Below are positions 1-11,927 of a DNA stretch of 64,000 bases, piece after piece (position 1 is the first letter of the stretch; every line of letters begins with the position of its first letter). This DNA is from Auanema rhodensis (lineage: Eukaryota > Nematoda > Chromadorea > Rhabditida > Rhabditidae), in the NCBI GenBank assembly GCA_964057225.1, contig OZ059894.1, positions 4,774,001 to 4,838,000 on the forward strand. The letters run 5' to 3'. A program made the position numbers and the translations under genes. The notes beneath the pieces are model-generated. The model ran no database searches, was not told the DNA's origin, and saw nothing but the letters and a program-made list of their open reading frames with translations.

Positions 1-64
1 TTAAGCTGCGTCGATCTGTGTTATCAGATTTGCGCTAGCTTAAAAATGCACCGAGATATCAACT

Positions 65-86
65 GATATAAGTTCACACTTATATC
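65..86. other. Hairpin 1 in the monomer: 9-bp perfect arms, 4-nt loop
   Basis: GATATAAGT, loop TCAC, then ACTTATATC: the two arms are exact reverse complements. It lies at monomer positions 65-86 and recurs in every copy with GATATAAG. In copies with GATACAAG (from 21047 onward) one pair of the stem is lost, and in copies starting at 43841 and 45245 the variant GATATATG also disrupts it. I saw no compensating change in the other arm. A protein-binding dyad or a cruciform is possible; the sequence shows only the symmetry. Confidence 0.85.
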
Positions 87-114
87 CTCGATTTTCACCC
101 TGAAGAAATAATTT

Positions 115-131
115 TTTCGTTGAATAACATT
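115..131 (+). other. Partial resemblance to a CENP-B box
   Basis: The 17 bases beginning TTTCGTTGAATAAC contain TTCGTTG, which equals the left half of the mammalian CENP-B box consensus, followed by an A at the expected central position. The right half, which needs CGGG, is absent: this site has ACAT. In b-type copies the CpG is lost (TTTTGTTG). It is recorded because half-matches of this kind are often discussed for satellites. Functional binding is not supported by what is seen. Confidence 0.25.
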
Positions 132-197
132 GTCCATCGTCTTTGCCTTGAAAAAAGGAATCTAAAAACATCTACTTTTTGCTAAATTATTTTGAAA

Positions 198-209
198 TTT
201 TTCGAAAAA
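198..209. other. 12-bp palindrome TTTTTCGAAAAA
   Basis: A perfect palindrome centred on the CpG at monomer 203-204, set in a run of A and T tracts (GAAATTTTTCGAAAAAATTT). It is kept in nearly all copies. Exceptions are copies starting at 20696 and 43490, which have TTTTTTGAAAAA. Copies with GAAAGTTTTCG (24882, 25584, 31902, 37167) or GAAACTTTTCG (41736, 42438, 44894, 55775, 63146) keep only the inner ten bases. Confidence 0.8.
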
Positions 210-235
210 ATTTTTGTCAAAATTTTTTGGAAGCA

Positions 236-263
236 ATGTTGAGTGTACATGGAAACTCAACAT
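236..263. other. Hairpin 3 in the monomer: 9-bp perfect arms, 10-nt loop
   Basis: ATGTTGAGT, loop GTACATGGAA, then ACTCAACAT: the arms are exact reverse complements. Coordinates are for the first copy (350-bp form); add one for 351-bp copies. Known variation falls in the loop (TACAAGG instead of TACATGG, for example at 27237 and 31449) or at the outermost base of the left arm (GCAGTGTTGAG instead of GCAATGTTGAG), which would leave a G-T pair in RNA. The right arm is unchanged in every copy I looked at. Confidence 0.85.
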
Positions 264-297
264 ACACTAATGCATCATTTTTCAAACGATCATAACT
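253..297. other. Invariant core of the monomer
   Basis: From the AAACTCAAC run to CATAACTA, monomer positions about 253-297 in the 350-bp form, I noticed no substitution or indel in any of the 182 copies. The first change downstream is CTAGATTTTG for CTAATTTTTG at about 298 in a few copies (49808, 51563 and their HOR partners). It includes the right arm of hairpin 3 and the palindrome ATGCAT. A constrained protein-binding site is one explanation; local gene conversion is another. The invariance was judged by eye. Confidence 0.6.
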
Positions 298-350
298 AAT
301 TTTTGTATCAAGCGTTTTTCAATGTAGTATAGTGCATTCGATGCGGATTT

Positions 351-701
351 TTAAGCTGCGTCGATCTGTGTTATCAGATTTGCGCTAGCTTAAAAATGCA
401 CCGAGATATCAACTGATATAAGTTCACACTTATATCCTCGATTTTCATCCTGAAGAATTAATTTTTTCGTTGAATAACATTGTCCATCGTCTTTGCCTTG
501 AAAAATCGAATCTAAAAACATCTACTTTTCGCTAAATTATTTTGAAATTTTTCGAAAAAATTTTTGTCAAAATGTTTTTGGAAGCAATGTTGAGTGTACA
601 TGGAAACTCAACATACACTAATGCATCATTTTTCAAACGATCATAACTAATTCTTGTATCAAGCGTTTTTCAATGTAGTATAGTGCATTCGATGCGGATT
701 T
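351..701 (+). repeat. Reference monomer, type B (351-bp form)
   Basis: Type B differs from type A by CATCCTGAAGAATTA, AAAAATCGAATC, CTTTTCGC and the 351-bp run AAAATGTTTTTGG. This copy also has ATTCTTGTA near its end, a sub-variant that tracks with particular higher-order positions; other B copies have ATTTTTGTA. A sub-type, called b below, has TTTTTTGTTG in place of TTTTTCGTTG. Several B copies carry the 350-bp run instead (16840, 18242, 20346, 21748, 23490), so the length mark and the B marks can be separated by recombination or conversion. Confidence 0.95.
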
Positions 702-2455
702 TTAAGCTGCGTCGATCTGTGTTATCAGATTTGCGCTAGCTTAAAAATGCACCGAGATATCAACTGATATAAGTTCACACTTATATCCTCGATTTTCACC
801 CTGAAGAAATAATTTTTTCGTTGAATAACATCGTCCATCGTCTTTGCCTTGAAAAAAGGAATCTAAAAACATCTACTTTTCGCTAAATTATTTTGAAATT
901 TTTCGAAAAAATTTTTGTCAAAATGTTTTTGGAAGCAATGTTGAGTGTACATGGAAACTCAACATACACTAATGCATCATTTTTCAAACGATCATAACTA
1001 ATTTTTGTATCAAGCGTTTCTCAATGTAGTATAGTGCATTCGATGCGGATTTTTAAGCTGCGTCGATCTGTGTTATCAGATTTGCGCTAGCTTAAAAATG
1101 CACCGAGATATCAACTGATATAAGTTCACACTTATATCCTCGATTTTCACCCTGAAGAAATAATTTTTTCGTTGAATAACATTGTCTATCGTCTTTGCCT
1201 TGAGAAATGGAATCTAAAAACATCTACTTTTTGCTAAATTATTTTGAAATTTTTCGAAAAAATTTTTGTCAAAATGTTTTTGGAAGCAATGTTGAGTGTA
1301 CATGGAAACTCAACATACACTAATGCATCATTTTTCAAACGATCATAACTAATTCTTGTATCAAGCGTTTTTCAATGTAGTATAGTGCATTCGATGCGGA
1401 TTTTTAAGCTGCGTCGATCTGTGTTATCAGATTTGCGCTAGCTTAAAAATGCACCGAGATATCAACTGATATAAGTTCACACTTATATCCTCGATTTTCA
1501 CCCTGAAGAAATAATTTTTTCGTTGAATAACATCGTCCATCGTCTTTGCCTTGAAAAAAGGAATCTAAAAACATCTACTTTTTGCTAAATTATTTTGAAA
1601 TTTTTCGAAAAAATTTTTGTCAAAATTTTTTGGAAGCAATGTTGAGTGTACATGGAAACTCAACATACACTAATGCATCATTTTTCAAACGATCATAACT
1701 AATTTTTGTATCAAGCGTTTTTCAATGTAGTATAGTGCATTCGATGCGGATTTTTAAGCTGCGTCGATCTGTGTTATCAGATTTGCGCTAGCTTAAAAAT
1801 GCACCGAGATATCAACTGATATAAGTTCACACTTATATCCTCGATTTTCACCCTGAAGAAATAATTTTTTCGTTGAATAACATCGTCCATCGTCTTTGCC
1901 TTGAAAAAAGGAATCTAAAAACATCTACTTTTCGCTAAATTATTTTGAAATTTTTCGAAAAAATTTTTGTCAAAATGTTTTTGGAAGCAATGTTGAGTGT
2001 ACATGGAAACTCAACATACACTAATGCATCATTTTTCAAACGATCATAACTAATTTTTGTATCAAGCGTTTTTCAATGTAGTATAGTGCATTCGATGCGG
2101 ATTTTTAAGCTGCGTCGATCTGTGTTATCAGATTTGCGCTAGCTTAAAAATGCACCGAGATATCAACTGATATAAGTTCACACTTATATCCTCGATTTTC
2201 ACCCTGAAGAAATAATTTTTTCGTTGAATAACATTGTCTATCGTCTTTGCCTTGAGAAATGGAATCTAAAAACATCTACTTTTTGCTAAATTATTTTGAA
2301 ATTTTTCGAAAAAATTTTTGTCAAAATGTTTTTGGAAGCAATGTTGAGTGTACATGGAAACTCAACATACACTAATGCATCATTTTTCAAACGATCATAA
2401 CTAATTCTTGTATCAAGCGTTTTTCAATGTAGTATAGTGCATTCGATGCGGATTT

Positions 2456-4560
2456 TTAAGCTGCGTCGATCTGTGTTATCAGATTTGCGCTAGCTTAAAA
2501 ATGCACCGAGATATCAACTGATATAAGTTCACACTTATATCCTCGATTTTCACCCTGAAGAAATAATTTTTTCGTTGAATAACATTGTCCATCGTCTTTG
2601 CCTTGAAAAAAGGAATCTAAAAACATCTACTTTTTGCTAAATTATTTTGAAATTTTTCGAAAAAATTTTTGTCAAAATTTTTTGGAAGCAATGTTGAGTG
2701 TACATGGAAACTCAACATACACTAATGCATCATTTTTCAAACGATCATAACTAATTTTTGTATCAAGCGTTTTTCAATGTAGTATAGTGCATTCGATGCG
2801 GATTTTTAAGCTGCGTCGATCTGTGTTATCAGATTTGCGCTAGCTTAAAAATGCACCGAGATATCAACTGATATAAGTTCACACTTATATCCTCGATTTT
2901 CATCCTGAAGAATTAATTTTTTCGTTGAATAACATTGTCCATCGTCTTTGCCTTGAAAAATCGAATCTAAAAACATCTACTTTTCGCTAAATTATTTTGA
3001 AATTTTTCGAAAAAATTTTTGTCAAAATGTTTTTGGAAGCAATGTTGAGTGTACATGGAAACTCAACATACACTAATGCATCATTTTTCAAACGATCATA
3101 ACTAATTCTTGTATCAAGCGTTTTTCAATGTAGTATAGTGCATTCGATGCGGATTTTTGAGCTGCGTCGATCTGTGTTATCAGATTTGCGCTAGCTTAAA
3201 AATGCACCGAGATATCAACTGATATAAGTTCACACTTATATCCTCGATTTTCACCCTGAAGAAATAATTTTTTCGTTGAATAACATCGTCCATCGTCTTT
3301 GCCTTGAAAAAAGGAATCTAAAAACATCTACTTTTCGCTAAATTATTTTGAAATTTTTCGAAAAAATTTTTGTCAAAATGTTTTTGGAAGCAATGTTGAG
3401 TGTACATGGAAACTCAACATACACTAATGCATCATTTTTCAAACGATCATAACTAATTTTTGTATCAAGCGTTTTTCAATGTAGTATAGTGCATTCGATG
3501 CGGATTTTTAAGCTGCGTCGATCTGTGTTATCAGATTTGCGCTAGCTTAAAAATGCACCGAGATATCAACTGATATAAGTTCACACTTATATCCTCGATT
3601 TTCATCCTGAAGAATTAATTTTTTCGTTGAATAACATTGTCCATCGTCTTTGCCTTGAAAAATCGAATCTAAAAACATCTACTTTTCGCTAAATTATTTT
3701 GAAATTTTTCGAAAAAATTTTTGTCAAAATGTTTTTGGAAGCAATGTTGAGTGTACATGGAAACTCAACATACACTAATGCATCATTTTTCAAACGATCA
3801 TAACTAATTCTTGTATCAAGCGTTTTTCAATGTAGTATAGTGCATTCGATGCGGATTTTTAAGCTGCGTCGATCTGTGTTATCAGATTTGCGCTAGCTTA
3901 AAAATGCACCGAGATATCAACTGATATAAGTTCACACTTATATCCTCGATTTTCACCCTGAAGAAATAATTTTTTCGTTGAATAACATCGTCCATCGTCT
4001 TTGTCTTGAAAAAAGGAATCTAAAAACATCTACTTTTCGCTAAATTATTCTGAAATTTTTCGAAAAAATTTTTGTCAAAATGTTTTTGGAAGCAATGTTG
4101 AGTGTACATGGAAACTCAACATACACTAATGCATCATTTTTCAAACGATCATAACTAATTTTTGTATCAAGCGTTTCTCAATGTAGTATAGTGCATTCGA
4201 TGCGGATTTTTAAGCTGCGTCGATCTGTGTTATCAGATTTGCGCTAGCTTAAAAATGCACCGAGATATCAACTGATATAAGTTCACACTTATATCCTCGA
4301 TTTTCACCCTGAAGAAATAATTTTTTCGTTGAATAACACTGTCTATCGTCTTTGCCTTGAGAAATGGAATCTAAAAACATCTACTTTTTGCTAAATTATT
4401 TTGAAATTTTTCGAAAAAATTTTTGTCAAAATGTTTTTGGAAGCAATGTTGAGTGTACATGGAAACTCAACATACACTAATGCATCATTTTTCAAACGAT
4501 CATAACTAATTTTTGTATCAAGCGTTTTTCAATGTAGTATAGTGCATTCGATGCGGATTT
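2456..4560 (+). repeat. 6-mer higher-order unit, copy 1 (2105 bp)
   Basis: Order A-B-C-B-c-d. The unit is tagged by TTGAGCTGCG instead of TTAAGCTGCG at the start of its third monomer (3157), by ATTCTTGTA in both B copies, and by GTCTTG plus ATTCTG in the fifth. The adjacent copy follows directly at 4561, and a third lies at 14735. Confidence 0.9.
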
Positions 4561-6665
4561 TTAAGCTGCGTCGATCTGTGTTATCAGATTTGCGCTAGCT
4601 TAAAAATGCACCGAGATATCAACTGATATAAGTTCACACTTATATCCTCGATTTTCACCCTGAAGAAATAATTTTTTCGTTGAATAACATTGTCCATCGT
4701 CTTTGCCTTGAAAAAAGGAATCTAAAAACATCTACTTTTTGCTAAATTATTTTGAAATTTTTCGAAAAAATTTTTGTCAAAATTTTTTGGAAGCAATGTT
4801 GAGTGTACATGGAAACTCAACATACACTAATGCATCATTTTTCAAACGATCATAACTAATTTTTGTATCAAGCGTTTTTCAATGTAGTATAGTGCATTCG
4901 ATGCGGATTTTTAAGCTGCGTCGATCTGTGTTATCAGATTTGCGCTAGCTTAAAAATGCACCGAGATATCAACTGATATAAGTTCACACTTATATCCTCG
5001 ATTTTCATCCTGAAGAATTAATTTTTTCGTTGAATAACATTGTCCATCGTCTTTGCCTTGAAAAATCGAATCTAAAAACATCTACTTTTCGCTAAATTAT
5101 TTTGAAATTTTTCGAAAAAATTTTTGTCAAAATGTTTTTGGAAGCAATGTTGAGTGTACATGGAAACTCAACATACACTAATGCATCATTTTTCAAACGA
5201 TCATAACTAATTCTTGTATCAAGCGTTTTTCAATGTAGTATAGTGCATTCGATGCGGATTTTTGAGCTGCGTCGATCTGTGTTATCAGATTTGCGCTAGC
5301 TTAAAAATGCACCGAGATATCAACTGATATAAGTTCACACTTATATCCTCGATTTTCACCCTGAAGAAATAATTTTTTCGTTGAATAACATCGTCCATCG
5401 TCTTTGCCTTGAAAAAAGGAATCTAAAAACATCTACTTTTCGCTAAATTATTTTGAAATTTTTCGAAAAAATTTTTGTCAAAATGTTTTTGGAAGCAATG
5501 TTGAGTGTACATGGAAACTCAACATACACTAATGCATCATTTTTCAAACGATCATAACTAATTTTTGTATCAAGCGTTTTTCAATGTAGTATAGTGCATT
5601 CGATGCGGATTTTTAAGCTGCGTCGATCTGTGTTATCAGATTTGCGCTAGCTTAAAAATGCACCGAGATATCAACTGATATAAGTTCACACTTATATCCT
5701 CGATTTTCATCCTGAAGAATTAATTTTTTCGTTGAATAACATTGTCCATCGTCTTTGCCTTGAAAAATCGAATCTAAAAACATCTACTTTTCGCTAAATT
5801 ATTTTGAAATTTTTCGAAAAAATTTTTGTCAAAATGTTTTTGGAAGCAATGTTGAGTGTACATGGAAACTCAACATACACTAATGCATCATTTTTCAAAC
5901 GATCATAACTAATTCTTGTATCAAGCGTTTTTCAATGTAGTATAGTGCATTCGATGCGGATTTTTAAGCTGCGTCGATCTGTGTTATCAGATTTGCGCTA
6001 GCTTAAAAATGCACCGAGATATCAACTGATATAAGTTCACACTTATATCCTCGATTTTCACCCTGAAGAAATAATTTTTTCGTTGAATAACATCGTCCAT
6101 CGTCTTTGTCTTGAAAAAAGGAATCTAAAAACATCTACTTTTCGCTAAATTATTCTGAAATTTTTCGAAAAAATTTTTGTCAAAATGTTTTTGGAAGCAA
6201 TGTTGAGTGTACATGGAAACTCAACATACACTAATGCATCATTTTTCAAACGATCATAACTAATTTTTGTATCAAGCGTTTCTCAATGTAGTATAGTGCA
6301 TTCGATGCGGATTTTTAAGCTGCGTCGATCTGTGTTATCAGATTTGCGCTAGCTTAAAAATGCACCGAGATATCAACTGATATAAGTTCACACTTATATC
6401 CTCGATTTTCACCCTGAAGAAATAATTTTTTCGTTGAATAACACTGTCTATCGTCTTTGCCTTGAGAAATGGAATCTAAAAACATCTACTTTTTGCTAAA
6501 TTATTTTGAAATTTTTCGAAAAAATTTTTGTCAAAATGTTTTTGGAAGCAATGTTGAGTGTACATGGAAACTCAACATACACTAATGCATCATTTTTCAA
6601 ACGATCATAACTAATTTTTGTATCAAGCGTTTTTCAATGTAGTATAGTGCATTCGATGCGGATTT
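4561..6665 (+). repeat. 6-mer higher-order unit, copy 2 (2105 bp)
   Basis: Same order, length and diagnostic variants as the preceding unit, including TTGAGC at 5262. I found no difference between the two among the variants scored, so this looks like a recent segmental duplication. Confidence 0.9.
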
Positions 6666-8068
6666 TTAAGCTGCGTCGATCTGTGTTATCAGATTTGCGC
6701 TAGCTTAAAAATGCACCGAGATATCAACTGATATAAGTTCACACTTATATCCTCGATTTTCATCCTGAAGAATTAATTTTTTTGTTGAATAACATTGTCC
6801 ATCGTCTTTGCCTTGAAAAATCGAATCTAAAAACATCTACTTTTCGCTAAATTATTTTGAAATTTTTCGAAAAAATTTTTGTCAAAATGTTTTTGGAAGC
6901 AATGTTGAGTGTACATGGAAACTCAACATACACTAATGCATCATTTTTCAAACGATCATAACTAATTTTTGTATCAAGCGTTTTTCAATGTAGTATAGTG
7001 CATTCGATGCGGATTTTTAAGCTGCGTCGATCTGTGTTATCAGATTTGCGCTAGCTTAAAAATGCACCGAGATATCAACTGATATAAGTTCACACTTATA
7101 TCCTCGATTTTCATCCTGAAGAATTAATTTTTTTGTTGAATAACATTGTCCATCGTCTTTGCCTTGAAAAATCGAATCTAAAAACATCTACTTTTCGCTA
7201 AATTATTTTGAAATTTTTCGAAAAAATTTTTGTCAAAATGTTTTTGGAAGCAATGTTGAGTGTACATGGAAACTCAACATACACTAATGCATCATTTTTC
7301 AAACGATCATAACTAATTTTTGTATCAAGCGTTTCTCAATGTAGTATAGTGCATTCGATGCGGATTTTTAAGCTGCGTCGATCTGTGTTATCAGATTTGC
7401 GCTAGCTTAAAAATGCACCGAGATATCAACTGATATAAGTTCACACTTATATCCTCGATTTTCACCCTGAAGAAATAATTTTTTCGTTGAATAACACTGT
7501 CTATCGTCTTTGCCTTGAGAAATGGAATCTAAAAACATCTACTTTTTGCTAAATTATTTTGAAATTTTTCGAAAAAATTTTTGTCAAAATGTTTTTGGAA
7601 GCAATGTTGAGTGTACATGGAAACTCAACATACACTAATGCATCATTTTTCAAACGATCATAACTAATTTTTGTATCAAGCGTTTCTCAATGTAGTATAG
7701 TGCATTCGATGCGGATTTTTAAGCTGCGTCGATCTGTGTTATCAGATTTGCGCTAGCTTAAAAATGCACCGAGATATCAACTGATATAAGTTCACACTTA
7801 TATCCTCGATTTTCACCCTGAAGAAATAATTTTTTCGTTGAATAACATTGTCCATCGTCTTTGCCTTGAAAAAAGGAATCTAAAAACATCTACTTTTTGC
7901 TAAATTATTTTGAAATTTTTCGAAAAAATTTTTGTCAAAATTTTTTGGAAGCAATGTTGAGTGTACATGGAAACTCAACATACACTAATGCATCATTTTT
8001 CAAACGATCATAACTAATTTTTGTATCAAGCGTTTTTCAATGTAGTATAGTGCATTCGATGCGGATTT
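6666..8068 (+). repeat. 4-mer higher-order unit b-b-d-A, copy 1 (1403 bp)
   Basis: Two b monomers (TTTTTTGTTG), the first ending GTTTTTC and the second GTTTCTC, then a d ending GTTTCTC, then a 350-bp A. The same four recur at 9122 and 10525. Confidence 0.88.
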
Positions 8069-9121
8069 TTAAGCTGCGTCGATCTGTGTTATCAGATTTG
8101 CGCTAGCTTAAAAATGCACCGAGATATCAACTGATATAAGTTCACACTTATATCCTCGATTTTCATCCTGAAGAATTAATTTTTTCGTTGAATAACATTG
8201 TCCATCGTCTTTGCCTTGAAAAATCGAATCTAAAAACATCTACTTTTCGCTAAATTATTTTGAAATTTTTCGAAAAAATTTTTGTCAAAATGTTTTTGGA
8301 AGCAATGTTGAGTGTACATGGAAACTCAACATACACTAATGCATCATTTTTCAAACGATCATAACTAATTTTTGTATCAAGCGTTTTTCAATGTAGTATA
8401 GTGCATTCGATGCGGATTTTTAAGCTGCGTCGATCTGTGTTATCAGATTTGCGCTAGCTTAAAAATGCACCGAGATATCAACTGATATAAGTTCACACTT
8501 ATATCCTCGATTTTCACCCTGAAGAAATAATTTTTTCGTTGAATAACATCGTCCATCGTCTTTGTCTTGAAAAAAGGAATCTAAAAACATCTACTTTTCG
8601 CTAAATTATTCTGAAATTTTTCGAAAAAATTTTTGTCAAAATGTTTTTGGAAGCAATGTTGAGTGTACATGGAAACTCAACATACACTAATGCATCATTT
8701 TTCAAACGATCATAACTAATTTTTGTATCAAGCGTTTCTCAATGTAGTATAGTGCATTCGATGCGGATTTTTAAGCTGCGTCGATCTGTGTTATCAGATT
8801 TGCGCTAGCTTAAAAATGCACCGAGATATCAACTGATATAAGTTCACACTTATATCCTCGATTTTCACCCTGAAGAAATAATTTTTTCGTTGAATAACAC
8901 TGTCTATCGTCTTTGCCTTGAGAAATGGAATCTAAAAACATCTACTTTTTGCTAAATTATTTTGAAATTTTTCGAAAAAATTTTTGTCAAAATGTTTTTG
9001 GAAGCAATGTTGAGTGTACATGGAAACTCAACATACACTAATGCATCATTTTTCAAACGATCATAACTAATTTTTGTATCAAGCGTTTTTCAATGTAGTA
9101 TAGTGCATTCGATGCGGATTT

Positions 9122-10524
9122 TTAAGCTGCGTCGATCTGTGTTATCAGATTTGCGCTAGCTTAAAAATGCACCGAGATATCAACTGATATAAGTTCACAC
9201 TTATATCCTCGATTTTCATCCTGAAGAATTAATTTTTTTGTTGAATAACATTGTCCATCGTCTTTGCCTTGAAAAATCGAATCTAAAAACATCTACTTTT
9301 CGCTAAATTATTTTGAAATTTTTCGAAAAAATTTTTGTCAAAATGTTTTTGGAAGCAATGTTGAGTGTACATGGAAACTCAACATACACTAATGCATCAT
9401 TTTTCAAACGATCATAACTAATTTTTGTATCAAGCGTTTTTCAATGTAGTATAGTGCATTCGATGCGGATTTTTAAGCTGCGTCGATCTGTGTTATCAGA
9501 TTTGCGCTAGCTTAAAAATGCACCGAGATATCAACTGATATAAGTTCACACTTATATCCTCGATTTTCATCCTGAAGAATTAATTTTTTTGTTGAATAAC
9601 ATTGTCCATCGTCTTTGCCTTGAAAAATCGAATCTAAAAACATCTACTTTTCGCTAAATTATTTTGAAATTTTTCGAAAAAATTTTTGTCAAAATGTTTT
9701 TGGAAGCAATGTTGAGTGTACATGGAAACTCAACATACACTAATGCATCATTTTTCAAACGATCATAACTAATTTTTGTATCAAGCGTTTCTCAATGTAG
9801 TATAGTGCATTCGATGCGGATTTTTAAGCTGCGTCGATCTGTGTTATCAGATTTGCGCTAGCTTAAAAATGCACCGAGATATCAACTGATATAAGTTCAC
9901 ACTTATATCCTCGATTTTCACCCTGAAGAAATAATTTTTTCGTTGAATAACACTGTCTATCGTCTTTGCCTTGAGAAATGGAATCTAAAAACATCTACTT
10001 TTTGCTAAATTATTTTGAAATTTTTCGAAAAAATTTTTGTCAAAATGTTTTTGGAAGCAATGTTGAGTGTACATGGAAACTCAACATACACTAATGCATC
10101 ATTTTTCAAACGATCATAACTAATTTTTGTATCAAGCGTTTCTCAATGTAGTATAGTGCATTCGATGCGGATTTTTAAGCTGCGTCGATCTGTGTTATCA
10201 GATTTGCGCTAGCTTAAAAATGCACCGAGATATCAACTGATATAAGTTCACACTTATATCCTCGATTTTCACCCTGAAGAAATAATTTTTTCGTTGAATA
10301 ACATTGTCCATCGTCTTTGCCTTGAAAAAAGGAATCTAAAAACATCTACTTTTTGCTAAATTATTTTGAAATTTTTCGAAAAAATTTTTGTCAAAATTTT
10401 TTGGAAGCAATGTTGAGTGTACATGGAAACTCAACATACACTAATGCATCATTTTTCAAACGATCATAACTAATTTTTGTATCAAGCGTTTCTTAATGTA
10501 GTATAGTGCATTCGATGCGGATTT
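9122..10524 (+). repeat. 4-mer higher-order unit b-b-d-A, copy 2 (1403 bp)
   Basis: Same order and length as the unit at 6666. Its A monomer ends GTTTCTTAATG, a private change. With the preceding monomer it also forms part of a 7-monomer (2456-bp) offset from 6315 to 8771. Confidence 0.88.
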
Positions 10525-11927
10525 TTAAGCTGCGTCGATCTGTGTTATCAGATTTGCGCTAGCTTAAAAATGCACCGAGATATCAACTGATATAAGTTCA
10601 CACTTATATCCTCGATTTTCATCCTGAAGAATTAATTTTTTTGTTGAATAACATTGTCCATCGTCTTTGCCTTGAAAAATCGAATCTAAAAACATCTACT
10701 TTTCGCTAAATTATTTTGAAATTTTTCGAAAAAATTTTTGTCAAAATGTTTTTGGAAGCAATGTTGAGTGTACATGGAAACTCAACATACACTAATGCAT
10801 CATTTTTCAAACGATCATAACTAATTTTTGTATCAAGCGTTTTTCAATGTAGTATAGTGCATTCGATGCGGATTTTTAAGCTGCGTCGATCTGTGTTATC
10901 AGATTTGCGCTAGCTTAAAAATGCACCGAGATATCAACTGATATAAGTTCACACTTATATCCTCGATTTTCATCCTGAAGAATTAATTTTTTTGTTGAAT
11001 AACATTGTCCATCGTCTTTGCCTTGAAAAATCGAATCTAAAAACATCTACTTTTCGCTAAATTATTTTGAAATTTTTCGAAAAAATTTTTGTCAAAATGT
11101 TTTTGGAAGCAATGTTGAGTGTACATGGAAACTCAACATACACTAATGCATCATTTTTCAAACGATCATAACTAATTTTTGTATCAAGCGTTTCTCAATG
11201 TAGTATAGTGCATTCGATGCGGATTTTTAAGCTGCGTCGATCTGTGTTATCAGATTTGCGCTAGCTTAAAAATGCACCGAGATATCAACTGATATAAGTT
11301 CACACTTATATCCTCGATTTTCACCCTGAAGAAATAATTTTTTCGTTGAATAACACTGTCTATCGTCTTTGCCTTGAGAAATGGAATCTAAAAACATCTA
11401 CTTTTTGCTAAATTATTTTGAAATTTTTCGAAAAAATTTTTGTCAAAATGTTTTTGGAAGCAATGTTGAGTGTACATGGAAACTCAACATACACTAATGC
11501 ATCATTTTTCAAACGATCATAACTAATTTTTGTATCAAGCGTTTCTCAATGTAGTATAGTGCATTCGATGCGGATTTTTAAGCTGCGTCGATCTGTGTTA
11601 TCAGATTTGCGCTAGCTTAAAAATGCACCGAGATATCAACTGATATAAGTTCACACTTATATCCTCGATTTTCACCCTGAAGAAATAATTTTTTCGTTGA
11701 ATAACATTGTCCATCGTCTTTGCCTTGAAAAAAGGAATCTAAAAACATCTACTTTTTGCTAAATTATTTTGAAATTTTTCGAAAAAATTTTTGTCAAAAT
11801 TTTTTGGAAGCAATGTTGAGTGTACATGGAAACTCAACATACACTAATGCATCATTTTTCAAACGATCATAACTAATTTTTGTATCAAGCGTTTTTCAAT
11901 GTAGTATAGTGCATTCGATGCGGATTT
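10525..11927 (+). repeat. 4-mer higher-order unit b-b-d-A, copy 3 (1403 bp)
   Basis: Directly follows copy 2 with the same monomer order; its A monomer ends GTTTTTC as in copy 1. Confidence 0.88.

Larger units (their letters stand above)
1..350 (+). repeat. Reference monomer, type A (350-bp form)
   Basis: This first copy is used for monomer numbering. Type A is defined by CACCCTGAAGAAATA at 96-110, TTGTCCATCG at 130-139, AAAAAAGGAATC at 151-162, CTTTTTGC at 175-182, and a one-base-shorter run AAAATTTTTTGG at 219-230 where other types have AAAATGTTTTTGG. It holds 12 CpG dinucleotides and 109 G or C bases in 350. Other A copies start at 1404 (with ATCGTCC, a C-like mark), 2456, 4561, 7719, 10175, 11578, 13332, 14735, 17892, 19996 (with TTTTCGC), 21398, 23140 and 43140. 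All but the last lie in the left 23.5 kb. Confidence 0.95.

Noticed and set aside
115-131. True CENP-B box
   Set aside because: The essential CGGG half is missing, so only a half-site resemblance can be reported.
1-350. Internal dimer structure within the 351-bp monomer
   Set aside because: Short similar pieces exist (CGAGATATCAAC and CGATCATAAC; repeated TTTTTCAA), but they do not align into two or three related sub-repeats by eye.
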